Shown here one piece after another: positions 13,912-21,948 of a stretch of 33,499 nt of DNA (position 1 is the stretch's first letter; each line of letters begins with the position of its first letter). The DNA lies in the IMG/VR virus record IMGVR_UViG_3300016457_000256, positions 1 through 33,499 of that record; one strand, written 5' to 3'. This DNA comes from a virus. A program made the translations under genes and the position numbers. The notes under the pieces were generated by a model, which worked only from the letters and a program-made list of their open reading frames with translations, was not told where the DNA came from and ran no database searches.

Positions 13912-15186
13912 ATGCCCGAAATCGTCCTAAAACCGGTCCAGCCGGATGAAGCGATCGCCTATTTTCGGCAAAAAGGCTATCGGATCGGCTTCGATCACCG
14001 TGACGTTTGGCAACAGGAGCACCAGGCTGCGTTCACGGTCGCCAAGGCCATGCAGCTGGACCTGTTGGGCGATATCCGCGGGGCGGTCGACAAGGCATTG
14101 AAGGACGGCATCACATTCGCCGACTTCCAGCGCCAGCTCGGCCCGAAGCTGCAGGCGCGCGGCTGGTGGGGCAAGCAGGAGATGACGGATCCGGCCACCG
14201 GCGAGCGCAAGGCCGTCCAGCTGGGCAGCCCGCGGCGCATGGAGGTGATCTTCGATACCAACCTCGCTACGGCCTACAGCGAGGGGCAGTGGGAACGGAT
14301 CCAGCGCAACAAGAGCTTGTTTCCCTTTCTGCGCTACGTGCGCTCGGGATCCGCGCACCCGCGCCTGTCGCACCTGGCGTACGCGGACCTGGTGCTGCCG
14401 GCGGACGATCCGTTCTGGCAACGACACATGCCCGTGCGGGAGTACGGCTGCAAATGCGGCGTGATCCAGCTCACCAGACGCATGCTCGAGCGTGAAGGCC
14501 TCAAGGTCGGCAAGGCGCCGGCCGAGGTGCTGCGCCGGGTGGTGAACCAACGCACCGGCGAGGAGATGTGGGTGCCGCCAGGTGTGGATCCCGCATTCAA
14601 CTATCCGCCAGGCGGGCGCCGCGCGAACCTCGGCCGGATGATGATGGACAAGGCCAACGCCGCCAGCGCCGCAACGGCCGCGCGCGTGCTCGCTGATGGC
14701 GTCGACGAGTGGATGCCGCAGGTGCGCGCCGAGATCGGCGAGTTCGTCGGCCGCTTCGCCGCGGGCGAGCGCGCCGAGATCGGGAACCAGCGCAGCGTCG
14801 GCGTGCTTGGCTCGGCCGCGGTGGATGCGCTGGCCGCGGCGGGCAAGCCTGTGACGCGCGCCACGTTGACGGTGCACGCCCCGCAGCTCGAGCAGCTGCT
14901 CGCCACACCAGGGGAAGGGGCCGGCGCCGCGTCGGCGCCCGGTAGAGTGGCGCTCGTCTCGTCGCTACCGGATTTGCTCACGCGCGTCGGCGAGCGCTGG
15001 CTCGACGCCGCCGGCCGGATGATCCTGCTGTGCAGCGCCGACGAGCCCGGCATGGTGGCGCGCGTGGTGGTGGATGTCGCCAAGGCCGGGAACGCGATAA
15101 CCTCGCTGGACCTGGTCCGCGCGCAGGACTTCGACCGTCGCGGCCTGCGCCCGATCGGCAACACACCTTCCCCCAGTTCTCAGTAA
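13912..15186 (+). CDS. F: MuF head morphogenesis protein with C-terminal nuclease-like domain (424 aa)
   Basis: This is a minor head protein needed for head assembly and DNA delivery, probably injected or held near the portal. Residues about 30-240 are the MuF domain. It includes FDTNLATAYSEGQWERI, the YGCKCGV motif (C180, C182), and DPAFNYPPGGRRANLGRM near the end. From about 290 to 410 there is a separate domain: GSAAVDALAAAGKPVTRATL, a segment with LLTRVGERW, and MVARVVVDVAKAGNAITSLD. It recalls the PBECR nuclease-like domains attached to MuF proteins in other temperate phages. That family call is from memory and tentative. The ATG at 13912 has AAAAGG upstream. The stop codon lies in palindromic element 2. 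Confidence 0.9.
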   Translation: MPEIVLKPVQPDEAIAYFRQKGYRIGFDHRDVWQQEHQAAFTVAKAMQLDLLGDIRGAVDKALKDGITFADFQRQLGPKLQARGWWGKQEMTDPATGERKAVQLGSPRRMEVIFDTNLATAYSEGQWERIQRNKSLFPFLRYVRSGSAHPRLSHLAYADLVLPADDPFWQRHMPVREYGCKCGVIQLTRRMLEREGLKVGKAPAEVLRRVVNQRTGEEMWVPPGVDPAFNYPPGGRRANLGRMMMDKANAASAATAARVLADGVDEWMPQVRAEIGEFVGRFAAGERAEIGNQRSVGVLGSAAVDALAAAGKPVTRATLTVHAPQLEQLLATPGEGAGAASAPGRVALVSSLPDLLTRVGERWLDAAGRMILLCSADEPGMVARVVVDVAKAGNAITSLDLVRAQDFDRRGLRPIGNTPSPSSQ

Positions 15187-15225
15187 AGCGCTTTAGTAGA
15201 GCGTATTGACATGGCCCGCGAGCAT
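15181..15225. promoter_or_regulatory. Palindromic late control element, copy 2
   Basis: The palindrome TAAAGCGCTTTA (15184-15195) overlaps the MuF stop codon. Twelve bases after its end comes TGAC (15207), and at +22 CGCGAGCAT (15217-15225). Both blocks lie at identical spacing in the element at 27617-27661; over 45 aligned bases 31 match. It precedes the protease/scaffold/head operon, whose ATG is 38 bases after the palindrome. It is a likely promoter or operator for that operon. Confidence 0.6.
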
Positions 15226-15232
15226 CGGGGTC

Positions 15233-16294
15233 ATGAAGAAAACCGCTCTTGCGCTGCTGGCCGTTGCACTGTCCGTGCAGGCTGCGGCCGACGTGCATCT
15301 GCTGCCGGCCGGCGAGTTCGTCGGGCGTGACGGCAGGCCCGGCGAGAACCTCACCTGGAAGCTCTCCGACGAGCAGGGTCGTGCGCTGGCCGCGCGCATG
15401 AGCGAGCGGCACCAGCGTGTGAAGTTCCAGCTCGACTATGAGCACCAGTCGATGCTGGCCGAGGAGAACGGTAAGCCCGCGCCGGCCTCGGGCTGGGCCA
15501 CCACGTTCGAATGGCGCGACGGCGACGGCCTCTATGCCACTGGCGTTCAGTGGACGACGAACGCCAAGCAAATGATCGAGGCGCTCGAGTACCAGTACAT
15601 CAGCCCGGTCATCGCCTACGACAAGAAGACCGGCGTCGTCACCGACGTGATCAACGCCGCGCTCGTCGGCATCCCCAATCTCGACCTCAATCCCGTCGCC
15701 CAGGAGCGCGTGGCGCGGATGAACGCGAGCTTTTCCAGTTCCCCCACCAACCCGGAGCAATCCCCCATGAGTCCTATCCTGAAGGCGATGCTCGCCGCGC
15801 TCGGCCTGGCCGAAACCGCGACCGAGCAGGAAGCCACGTCCGCGATCGCCACCCTCAAGGCCAGCGCCGAGTCGGTGTCGGGCCTGAACACGCAGATCGC
15901 GACGCTGAAAGCCCAGAACCCCGACCCCACGAAGTGGGCACCGATCGAGACCGTCAACACGCTGAACACCGAGATCGCGCAGCTGCGCGCGAGCTCGGTC
16001 GAGCGCGAGGTCGATGCACTGATCGAGCAGGCCCGCGCCGACGGCAAGGTGGTCGCGGCCGTCGAGCCCGTGTGGCGCAACCTGGGCAAGGTCAACGTGA
16101 CGCAGCTCAAGCAGCTGATCGACGCGACGCCTGCCAACCCCGCGCTGGCCGGCAAGTCGCAGACCGAAGGCAAGCCGCCCGGCGGCGGCGGCGGTGGCGG
16201 CGGGCAAGGCGCCGCCTCCGAGGAAGAGCTGGCCGTCTGCAAGAACATGGGCATGACGCTGGAGCAACTCCGCGCCGGTGCCACCGCCGCCTGA
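15233..16294 (+). CDS. I: Prohead protease, Mu I-like, with scaffold C-terminus (353 aa)
   Basis: This protein matures the prohead, and its C-terminal part acts as scaffold. The N-terminal domain matches Mu gpI: HLLPAGEFVGRDGRPGE, then FQLDYEHQ, then PASGWATTFEWRDGDGLYA, then YQYISPVIAYD. H71 and S124 are the likely catalytic pair; this is inferred from the prohead-protease pattern. The C-terminal half is helical (coiled coil about 200-260), followed by an 8-glycine linker and an acidic end. The first 19 residues look like a Sec signal peptide, although Mu gpI has a similar hydrophobic start. The ATG at 15233 has only GGGG as a ribosome site. Confidence 0.9.
   Translation: MKKTALALLAVALSVQAAADVHLLPAGEFVGRDGRPGENLTWKLSDEQGRALAARMSERHQRVKFQLDYEHQSMLAEENGKPAPASGWATTFEWRDGDGLYATGVQWTTNAKQMIEALEYQYISPVIAYDKKTGVVTDVINAALVGIPNLDLNPVAQERVARMNASFSSSPTNPEQSPMSPILKAMLAALGLAETATEQEATSAIATLKASAESVSGLNTQIATLKAQNPDPTKWAPIETVNTLNTEIAQLRASSVEREVDALIEQARADGKVVAAVEPVWRNLGKVNVTQLKQLIDATPANPALAGKSQTEGKPPGGGGGGGGQGAASEEELAVCKNMGMTLEQLRAGATAA
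15767..16294 (+). CDS. Z: Predicted internal-start scaffold protein, Mu Z-like (175 aa)
   Basis: An in-frame ATG at codon 179 of the protease gene (MSPILKAMLAALGL) is preceded by GGAG ten bases upstream. It lies exactly at the junction between the protease domain and the helical scaffold region. In Mu, the scaffold Z is made from an internal start and shares the C-terminus of I. The product would be a coiled-coil, Gly-linker and acidic-tail protein that fills the prohead and is removed by the protease. Existence of a separate product is inference. Confidence 0.6.
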   Translation: MSPILKAMLAALGLAETATEQEATSAIATLKASAESVSGLNTQIATLKAQNPDPTKWAPIETVNTLNTEIAQLRASSVEREVDALIEQARADGKVVAAVEPVWRNLGKVNVTQLKQLIDATPANPALAGKSQTEGKPPGGGGGGGGQGAASEEELAVCKNMGMTLEQLRAGATAA

Positions 16295-16334
16295 CCGCCA
16301 GGCGCATCACCCAGTCAACCAGGAGCATCCACCA

Positions 16335-16748
16335 ATGACTGCACTCACTGCGGAGCGCGATACCCAGCGGCGCAACGGCGAAAAGAGCGCCGCGCCGGTC
16401 GCGGCCTCGACCAAGATCCTCGGCGGCAGCATCGTCTGCATGAATGCCGCGGGCTATGCCACCAAGGGCGCCACCGCGACCACGCTCAAGTCCTTGGGCA
16501 TGGCCGAAGCCACCGTGGACAACAGCGCGGGCGCGGCCGGCGACCAGACCGTGCCCTACCGGCGCGATGGCTGGTTCCGCTTCGCCAACAGCGCCTCGGC
16601 CGATGCCATCACGCTGGCCGATGTCAACGCGAACGCCTACATCGTCGATGACCAGACCGTCGCGAAGACCGACGGCACCTCCACCCGCAGCGTCGCCGGC
16701 GTGATCCGCGATGTCGACGCGCGCGGCGTGTGGATCTCCTTCCCCTGA
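16335..16748 (+). CDS. Head decoration/cement protein (137 aa)
   Basis: The start ATG at 16335 has AGGAG nine bases upstream. The protein is small and beta-rich: KILGGSIVCMNAAGYATKGA, GDQTVPYRRDGWFRFAN, AYIVDDQTVAK and SVAGVIRDVDARGVWISF. This pattern is common to capsid-cement proteins encoded just before the major head gene in BcepMu-like phages (BcepMu gp33 position). It probably stabilises the expanded capsid. The decoration role is inferred from position and size. Confidence 0.8.
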   Translation: MTALTAERDTQRRNGEKSAAPVAASTKILGGSIVCMNAAGYATKGATATTLKSLGMAEATVDNSAGAAGDQTVPYRRDGWFRFANSASADAITLADVNANAYIVDDQTVAKTDGTSTRSVAGVIRDVDARGVWISFP

Positions 16749-16773
16749 ACGCCCCTTCGCAGGAGCTTTTCCA

Positions 16774-17664
16774 ATGATCGTCAACAGCACCAATCTCACC
16801 ATCCTGAACCGGGCGTTCAACTCCGCGTTCAAGGATGGTTTCCAGACCGTCACGCCGCAATGGGAGCGTGTGGCCACGCTCGTGACCTCGACCACCAGCG
16901 AGGAGAAATACACCTGGCTGGGCAAGACCTCCAAGTTCCGCGAGTGGGTCGGCGATCGCGTGATGCAGAACCTCAAGCTGCACGACTACTCGATCCGCAA
17001 CAAGCGCTTCGAGAACACCGTGACGGTCGATCGCGACGACATCGACGACGACAAGTACGGTATCTACAACATGCCGATGAAAGAACTCGGCGAGTCCGCG
17101 GCGATCCACCCGGACGAGCTGGTCTTCAAGATGCTCGCCGCGGGCGACAGCACGAAGTGCTATGACGGCCAGTTCTTCTTCGACACCGACCACCCGGTCG
17201 GCCTGGACGGTGCGGTGCAGAGCGTGAGCAACCACGGGGGCGGCGCCGGCACGGCCTGGTATCTGCTCAACGTCGGCAAGCTGCTCAAGCCGATCATCTA
17301 CCAGCGGCGTCGGCCCTACGCCTTCAACCCGCTCACCTCGCCCGACGATCCGAACGTGTTCTTCAAGAACGAGTTCGTCTACGGCGTGGACGGGCGCAAC
17401 AACGTCGGCTTCGGTCTCTGGCACACCGGGTTCATGAGCAAGCAGACGCTGGACGAAGCCGGCTACGGCGCCGCTCGCACGGCCATGTTCGGCTTCAAGT
17501 TCGACAACGGCAATCCCGTGAACCAGGGCGGCAAATTCCTGCTCGTGGTGCCGCCGAGCCTGGAAGCGCAAGCGCTCAAGGTGGTCACGGCCGAGCGCCT
17601 GGCCAACGGCGCCGACAACATCTATCGCAGCACCGCCGAGGTGTTCGTCTGCCCCTGGCTCTGA
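16774..17664 (+). CDS. T: Major head protein, Mu gpT-like (296 aa)
   Basis: This is the main capsid subunit. It opens MIVNSTNLTILNRAFNSAFK, as Mu gpT-type proteins do, then has ERVATLVTSTTSEEKYTWLG, KFREWVGDRV, and FENTVTVDRDDIDDDKYGIY, strong family blocks with the HK97-like E-loop and P-domain pattern. The C-terminus LVVPPSLEAQALKVVTAERL and ENIYRS-like NIYRSTAEVFV are typical. AGGAG lies upstream of the ATG. The length is normal. It follows protease and decoration genes in standard order. Confidence 0.95.
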   Translation: MIVNSTNLTILNRAFNSAFKDGFQTVTPQWERVATLVTSTTSEEKYTWLGKTSKFREWVGDRVMQNLKLHDYSIRNKRFENTVTVDRDDIDDDKYGIYNMPMKELGESAAIHPDELVFKMLAAGDSTKCYDGQFFFDTDHPVGLDGAVQSVSNHGGGAGTAWYLLNVGKLLKPIIYQRRRPYAFNPLTSPDDPNVFFKNEFVYGVDGRNNVGFGLWHTGFMSKQTLDEAGYGAARTAMFGFKFDNGNPVNQGGKFLLVVPPSLEAQALKVVTAERLANGADNIYRSTAEVFVCPWL

Positions 17665-17701
17665 TCGCCTTCGATCAGCTTCTGTCGCAACTGGAGAACC
17701 A

Positions 17702-17941
17702 ATGGCCACCGCCACCCCCAAAGCGTCGGCATCGCCGGCAAAGACCGTCAAGGGCCTGCGCATCGTCGCACGCGCCGAGAACTTCCGCCGCGCCGGGCGC
17801 GCCTTCGGCCGCGAGGCCGTCGAGATCCCGCTGTCCGAGCTGTCGGACAAGCAGGTCAAGGCGCTGCGCGACGAGCGTGAGCTTCTCGTCGTCGACTGCG
17901 AGATCGAGGCGCCGGCGCAAGCCGATGAGACCGCCGAATAA
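17702..17941 (+). CDS. FluMu_N-domain protein (79 aa)
   Basis: A small protein with VKGLRIVARAENFRRAGRAF and EIPLSELSDKQVKALRDERELLVVD, matching the Mu-like prophage FluMu N-terminal domain I remember: a beta strand, F-R-R-A-G, then IPLSEL and a Q-x-x-x-L helix. The first 17 residues are an Ala/Thr/Pro-rich leader. It is encoded between the major head and gp36 genes, as in FluMu. The role is unknown, possibly head completion. The start ATG at 17702 has GGAG upstream. Confidence 0.82.
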   Translation: MATATPKASASPAKTVKGLRIVARAENFRRAGRAFGREAVEIPLSELSDKQVKALRDERELLVVDCEIEAPAQADETAE

Positions 17942-18116
17942 CCCACCCCGGCGGCTTTGAAGGGCGCGCTTGCCCGTCGGCGCGCCTGGAGCCCTGCGAC
18001 GGGCTACACCCGCGAACCTCTTGCAGGGGTCTGGATAGCGGGGAAGTCGGCCGTCAGACCCCTGCAGCTTCTTCCATGCCTCGCGCGCGGGGCATCGAAG
18101 AACCTCCCTCAAGCCC
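17942..18116 (+). other. Structured 175-base gap after head genes
   Basis: This is a non-coding interval before gp36. It contains two long inverted repeats. CCCGTCG (17973-17979) pairs with CGACGGG (17997-18003). TGCAGGGGTCTG (18022-18033) pairs perfectly with CAGACCCCTGCA (18055-18066) across 21 bases. A pyrimidine stretch CTTCTTCC follows the second pair. It could be a weak terminator, attenuator or mRNA-stability element separating head from tail transcription. No open frame here is convincing. Confidence 0.55.
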
Positions 18117-18623
18117 ATGACCTACATCACCGCCACCGCATTCCTCGAGCGCTTCGGCGCCCACGAGATCGCCCAGCGCGTCGACCGCGGCACGCCGCGC
18201 CGGGTCACGGCCGAGCTGCTCATTGCCGTGGCCGCCTCGGCGGATCTGTCGGGCTACCCCCCGGAGGCTGTGGCGGCCGCGGCGGTTGCATTGATCGTCG
18301 TTCAACGCGCGCTCAACGACGCGCGCGACACGATCGACAGCAACATCTCCCCGCGCTACCCGCTGCCGATCTCGCCCGTCCCTGCCGTGCTCGAGCGCAC
18401 CGCCGGCGACTTGGCGCGGTACTACCTCTACGACGATCGCGTGACCGAGCCCGTCAAGGACCGCTACGACGACGCCATGAAGTACCTCGTGGCCGTGCGT
18501 GACGGCAAGGCGCAGCTGGGCGCGGACGGTGCCACCGGCGCGCAGCCGCCCAGCTCGGCCGGTGCGGAGCTGGTCAGCGGCGGACGGGTCTGGAACCGCG
18601 GTTCGGGGAACGCGTTCGTATGA
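18117..18623 (+). CDS. Neck/head-completion protein, Mu gp36/DUF1320 (168 aa)
   Basis: The N-terminus MTYITATAFLERFGAHEIAQ and the blocks ALNDARDTIDSNISPRYPLP and LERTAGDLARYYLYDDRVTE are the DUF1320 pattern (Mu gp36), which resembles head-tail connector proteins. It probably forms a ring below the portal. The C-terminal 35 residues are Gly/Ser/Ala-rich and end GRVWNRGSGNAFV, as often seen in the family. It overlaps the next start (ATGA). The ATG at 18117 follows CCTCAAGCCC with only a weak ribosome site, after a long structured leader. Confidence 0.9.
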   Translation: MTYITATAFLERFGAHEIAQRVDRGTPRRVTAELLIAVAASADLSGYPPEAVAAAAVALIVVQRALNDARDTIDSNISPRYPLPISPVPAVLERTAGDLARYYLYDDRVTEPVKDRYDDAMKYLVAVRDGKAQLGADGATGAQPPSSAGAELVSGGRVWNRGSGNAFV

Positions 18624-19228
18624 GCGTCGGCGTCGCCATCACCGTTACCGGCCTGGACAAGCCGCTGGGCGCGCTGCGCCGCATGGAGCAGCTCGGCGCC
18701 TCGCCGCGGCCGATCTGGGATGCCTTCGGCCAGTACGGCGAGAGCAGCACGCGCCTACGCTTCCAGCGTCAGGCCGGCCCGGACGGCGTCAAGTGGAAGC
18801 CCAGCCAACGCGTGCGGCAGCACGGCGGCCAGACGCTGATCCTGAAGCGCCGCCTCGAGCGCAGCATCACCTACCGCGCCAACAACCGCGGCACCCAGTG
18901 GGGCAGCAACGTGGCGTATGCGCGCATTCACCAGCTCGGCGGCAAGATCGTGCGGCTCGCGCACTCGAGCACCCTGCGGTTGCGCACCACCCGCTCCGGT
19001 GCGCTACTGCGCCAGCGCGACCACGCGAACCTCTCGGTGTTCGCCCGTGCCCACCACAAGCAGGCGGTGGAGCGGCGCTACACGGTGGGCCCCTACACGA
19101 TCACCATGCCCGCGCGGGCGTACCTTGGCGTCAACGCCCGCGACGTGCGCGAGCTGCGCGCACTCGGCGGCCAGGTGGTCGCCCAGGCGGTCGGGCCCGG
19201 CTCGAGCAGTTCCGGCGGAGGCGCCTGA
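18620..19228 (+). CDS. G: Virion morphogenesis protein, Mu G/P2 S-like (202 aa)
   Basis: This is a tail-completion type protein of the phage virion morphogenesis family. The N-terminus (VAITVTGLDKPLGALRRMEQ) and the block WKPSQRVRQHGGQTLILKRR, followed by SITYRANNRGTQWGSNVAYARIHQ, are typical. ARAYLGVNARDVRELRAL is the usual C-terminal block, ending in a Ser/Gly tail. In Mu the G gene follows F; here it lies between gp36 and gp37. The start ATG at 18620 overlaps the previous stop. Confidence 0.9.
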   Translation: MSVGVAITVTGLDKPLGALRRMEQLGASPRPIWDAFGQYGESSTRLRFQRQAGPDGVKWKPSQRVRQHGGQTLILKRRLERSITYRANNRGTQWGSNVAYARIHQLGGKIVRLAHSSTLRLRTTRSGALLRQRDHANLSVFARAHHKQAVERRYTVGPYTITMPARAYLGVNARDVRELRALGGQVVAQAVGPGSSSSGGGA

Positions 19229-19839
19229 TGCTGGCCCGCCAAGAGGACGCGCTGATCGCGGCGCTCAAGACGCATCGAGACATCAAGGACCGGGTGCGCA
19301 ACGTGAGCAGCCTGCCCGAAGTGCCGAGCGACGAGCTGATCGAGAAGTACCGCCTCGAGGCACCGGCGCTGTACGTCATCCCCGGGCGCTTCGAGATCCG
19401 CGACGGCCTGCTGTATCCGCGTTTCAGCGTCGCTGCGGTGGCGTCCAACGTGGCCGGCCAGGCGCAGGGACGCAAGGGCGACGGGATCGACCTGGGCGTC
19501 GACCAACTGATGGTGCTGGCGCTGCGCGCGATCCACGAGCACCGCATCGCCGATTGCACCTGGCTGTGCACCGGCGGCGAGATGGTCGATGACGACTTGT
19601 TCTTTTCCTCGGGCCTCACGGCGATGGAAATCGTCTTCGAGGGCTCGGGCATGGATATGCCCGTCGATTGGAGTCAGGACGAACTGAACGACTTCCTGCA
19701 CTTCCATGCCGAGATCGACATCGAGCCGCACGAGAGCCAGGCCGAGCACCAGAAGTGGCTGCAGGAGCCACCCGATTTTTCAACCACCAGGCCCGACGCG
19801 GATCTGGACGTGCAACTTCCAGGAGCCGACACCCCATGA
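19228..19839 (+). CDS. Mu gp37-like protein, DUF1834 (203 aa)
   Basis: The start ATG at 19228 overlaps the previous stop (TGATG). The pattern EDALIAALKTHRDIKDRVRN, YPRFSVAAVASNVAG and MEIVFEGSGMDM, with a C-terminal HAEIDIEPH strand, fits the DUF1834 (Mu gp37) family. It is encoded between G and gp38, the usual place for a head-tail joining or tail-terminator protein. That role is inferred from position. The C-terminal 40 residues are acidic and flexible. Confidence 0.87.
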   Translation: MLARQEDALIAALKTHRDIKDRVRNVSSLPEVPSDELIEKYRLEAPALYVIPGRFEIRDGLLYPRFSVAAVASNVAGQAQGRKGDGIDLGVDQLMVLALRAIHEHRIADCTWLCTGGEMVDDDLFFSSGLTAMEIVFEGSGMDMPVDWSQDELNDFLHFHAEIDIEPHESQAEHQKWLQEPPDFSTTRPDADLDVQLPGADTP

Positions 19840-20054
19840 AGCGGATTTTTATCAAGCCCACGCTGCTCGTCATCGACGGCGAGACCCTGGTGCGCAAGGT
19901 GCGCAAGCCCGTCGGCGGCCATCTGGCGGCCGACGGCGAGGAAGTGAACCTCGACACCTATTGGCAGCGCCGCCTGAACGACAAGGAAGTGGAGGTCGTG
20001 CCGCAGGCCACCAGTTCGGCCAGCCCAGCCACCACCGCGCGCGTCGCCAAGTAG
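19836..20054 (+). CDS. Mu gp38-like small protein, DUF2635 (72 aa)
   Basis: The ATG at 19836 overlaps the previous stop (ATGA), with AGGAG eleven bases upstream. The sequence KRIFIKPTLLVIDGETLVRKVRKPVGGHLAADGEEV, then YWQRRLNDKEVEVV, is the DUF2635 pattern: a small beta-rich domain encoded just before the sheath. The last 15 residues are a Ser/Ala/Thr tail. The function is unknown. Confidence 0.9.
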   Translation: MKRIFIKPTLLVIDGETLVRKVRKPVGGHLAADGEEVNLDTYWQRRLNDKEVEVVPQATSSASPATTARVAK

Positions 20055-20084
20055 TCCACCAGTCTCAACCCCAGCGGAGCCCTC

Positions 20085-21557
20085 ATGCCCGACAACATCA
20101 CGTACAACACAATCCCGATCGACATCCGCACGCCCGGCCAGTACATCGAGATCGACAACTCGAAGGCGCTGCGCGGCCTGCCCGGCATGAACCGGCGCAT
20201 GCTGTTCATTGGCAACAAGCTGGCCGCCGGCACCGCCGCGGCAGGCACGCTCAAGCGCATCAACGCCGGCAGCGAAGCCGCAGGCTACTTCGGCCGCGGC
20301 TCGGTGCTGCACGAGATGCTCGTGGCCGCGCGCAACGCCAACAAGACCAGCGACATCTGGGCGATCGGGCTGGACGATCTCGGCGCGGGCGTGGCGGCAA
20401 CCTTCACCGCGACCGTGACGGGCCCGGCCACGGGCAGCGGCGTGATCCCCCTGTACGTCAACGGCCAGCGCCTGCAGATCGGGGTGGTGGTGGGCGACAC
20501 GGCCGCGACGATTGCCACGGCGATCGCCGCAGCCGTCACCGCCTACGCGAGCGGCCCGCTGACCGCCGCGGCTGCCGCAGCCGTGGCAACGCTCACCGCG
20601 CGCCACAAGGGCGTGTTCGGCAACGACATCGACGTGCGCGTGGGCTACTACCCCGACGACGTGCTTCCTGCCGGCGTGGCGGTGGCGATCGCGGCCGGTG
20701 TCGTGGGCGCGGGCAATCCCGACGTCGCCACCGCACTGGCCGCGCTCACGCAGGAGAGCTTCTATACGATCGTCACGCCGTACACCGACACGGCCAACCT
20801 GGTGAAGCTCGAGACCGAGCTGGCGGGCCGCTGGGGCGGCATGGACATGCGCACCGGCCATCTCTTCGGCGCGCTGCGCGGCACCCAGTCCGCCCTTGCC
20901 ACGCTCGGCTCGGCGCGCAACAGCCCGCACGACTCCTTCATCGGTGTGAAGAGCTCGCCCACGCCGATCTACGTGTGGGCGGCGGTCTGGGCTTCCGTAT
21001 GCGAGTTCAGCGGCGCGATCGACCCGGCGCGGCCGTTCCAGACGCTGGTGCTGCCCGGCGTGCTGCCGCCGGCGCAGGCCGACCAGTTCGCGCGCCCTGA
21101 ACGCGACTTGCTGCTGCGAGACGGCATCAGCACCTTCCTGGTCGATCAGGGCGGGAACGTGCTAATCGAGCGCGTGGTGACCTCCTACCAGACCAACGCC
21201 TTCGGCATCGAGGACGTGAGCTATCTCGATCTCGAGACGAAGTGGACGGTGGACTACATGCGCTTCGCGTTCCGTGCGCGCATCGGCCTGCGTTACCCGC
21301 GCCACAAGCTGGCCGACGACGGCACCAACTTCGAAGAAGGCCAGCCCATCGTCACGCCTTCCATGATCCGCAGCGAGCTGATCGACGTGGGACGCCAGCT
21401 CGAGATTGCGGGGATTCTCGAAGGCTTCTCGCAGTTCAAGGAAGAACTGCTGGTCGTGCGCAGCTTGCAAGACCGCAATCGCGTGAACAGCATCCTGCCG
21501 CCCGACGTCGTCAACCAGTTCCGCGTCTTCGCCGCTGCAGTGCAGTTCATTCTTTAA
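20085..21557 (+). CDS. L: Contractile tail sheath protein, Mu gpL (490 aa)
   Basis: This forms the contractile outer tail tube. The N-terminus YNTIPIDIRTPGQYIEIDNSKA and the next segment GLPGMNRRMLFIGNKLA are hallmark Mu gpL sequence. The central domain is Ala/Val-rich. The C-terminal sheath core includes NVLIERVVTSYQTNAFGIED, TKWTVDYMRFAFRARI, and the final strand VNQFRVFAAAVQFIL that links to neighbours. The length is typical. AGCGGAG lies upstream of the ATG. It is followed directly by the tube gene, confirming a myovirus. Confidence 0.96.
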   Translation: MPDNITYNTIPIDIRTPGQYIEIDNSKALRGLPGMNRRMLFIGNKLAAGTAAAGTLKRINAGSEAAGYFGRGSVLHEMLVAARNANKTSDIWAIGLDDLGAGVAATFTATVTGPATGSGVIPLYVNGQRLQIGVVVGDTAATIATAIAAAVTAYASGPLTAAAAAAVATLTARHKGVFGNDIDVRVGYYPDDVLPAGVAVAIAAGVVGAGNPDVATALAALTQESFYTIVTPYTDTANLVKLETELAGRWGGMDMRTGHLFGALRGTQSALATLGSARNSPHDSFIGVKSSPTPIYVWAAVWASVCEFSGAIDPARPFQTLVLPGVLPPAQADQFARPERDLLLRDGISTFLVDQGGNVLIERVVTSYQTNAFGIEDVSYLDLETKWTVDYMRFAFRARIGLRYPRHKLADDGTNFEEGQPIVTPSMIRSELIDVGRQLEIAGILEGFSQFKEELLVVRSLQDRNRVNSILPPDVVNQFRVFAAAVQFIL

Positions 21558-21575
21558 TCTCGGGAGCACCTACAC

Positions 21576-21926
21576 ATGCCATCCGTCACCGGACGAGTTT
21601 TCATCAGCCTGAACGGCCAGCGCATCCGCAGCCGCGCCGGTGCCACGCTCGACACGGGCGGCCTCACGCGCACCGCCGCAATGTCCGACGCCGGCGTCGA
21701 CGGCTTCAGCGCCACCAACGCCGTCCCGCAGGTCGACTGCGAGATCAACCACACCGTATCGACCCGTCTCGAGGATCTGCACGCGATCGAGGACGGCGTG
21801 CTCACCTTCGAGACCGACACCGGCCGGATCTACACGATCACCGGCGCCACGTCGACCACGCCGCCGAAGCTCTCGAACGGCGTGGTCACGCTGCAGTACC
21901 AGGGCCGGGAGTGCATCGAGGGCTGA
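21576..21926 (+). CDS. M: Tail tube protein, Mu gpM (116 aa)
   Basis: This forms the inner tail tube. The pattern VTGRVFISLNGQRIRSRAGATLDTGG, then VPQVDCEINHTVSTRLEDLH, then GVLTFETDTGRIYTITGA, with a closing VTLQYQGRECIEG, matches Mu gpM. The length is typical. A GGGAG site precedes the ATG. An intrinsic terminator lies 23 bases after the stop, so sheath and tube mRNA can be made in excess over the downstream tail genes. Confidence 0.94.
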   Translation: MPSVTGRVFISLNGQRIRSRAGATLDTGGLTRTAAMSDAGVDGFSATNAVPQVDCEINHTVSTRLEDLHAIEDGVLTFETDTGRIYTITGATSTTPPKLSNGVVTLQYQGRECIEG

Positions 21927-21948
21927 TGTCCCGCTGACCTGTTCGCGT

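Noticed and set aside
16178-16204. GGC/GGT repeat as a possible tandem repeat element
   Set aside because: It encodes the poly-glycine linker of the scaffold and needs no other explanation.
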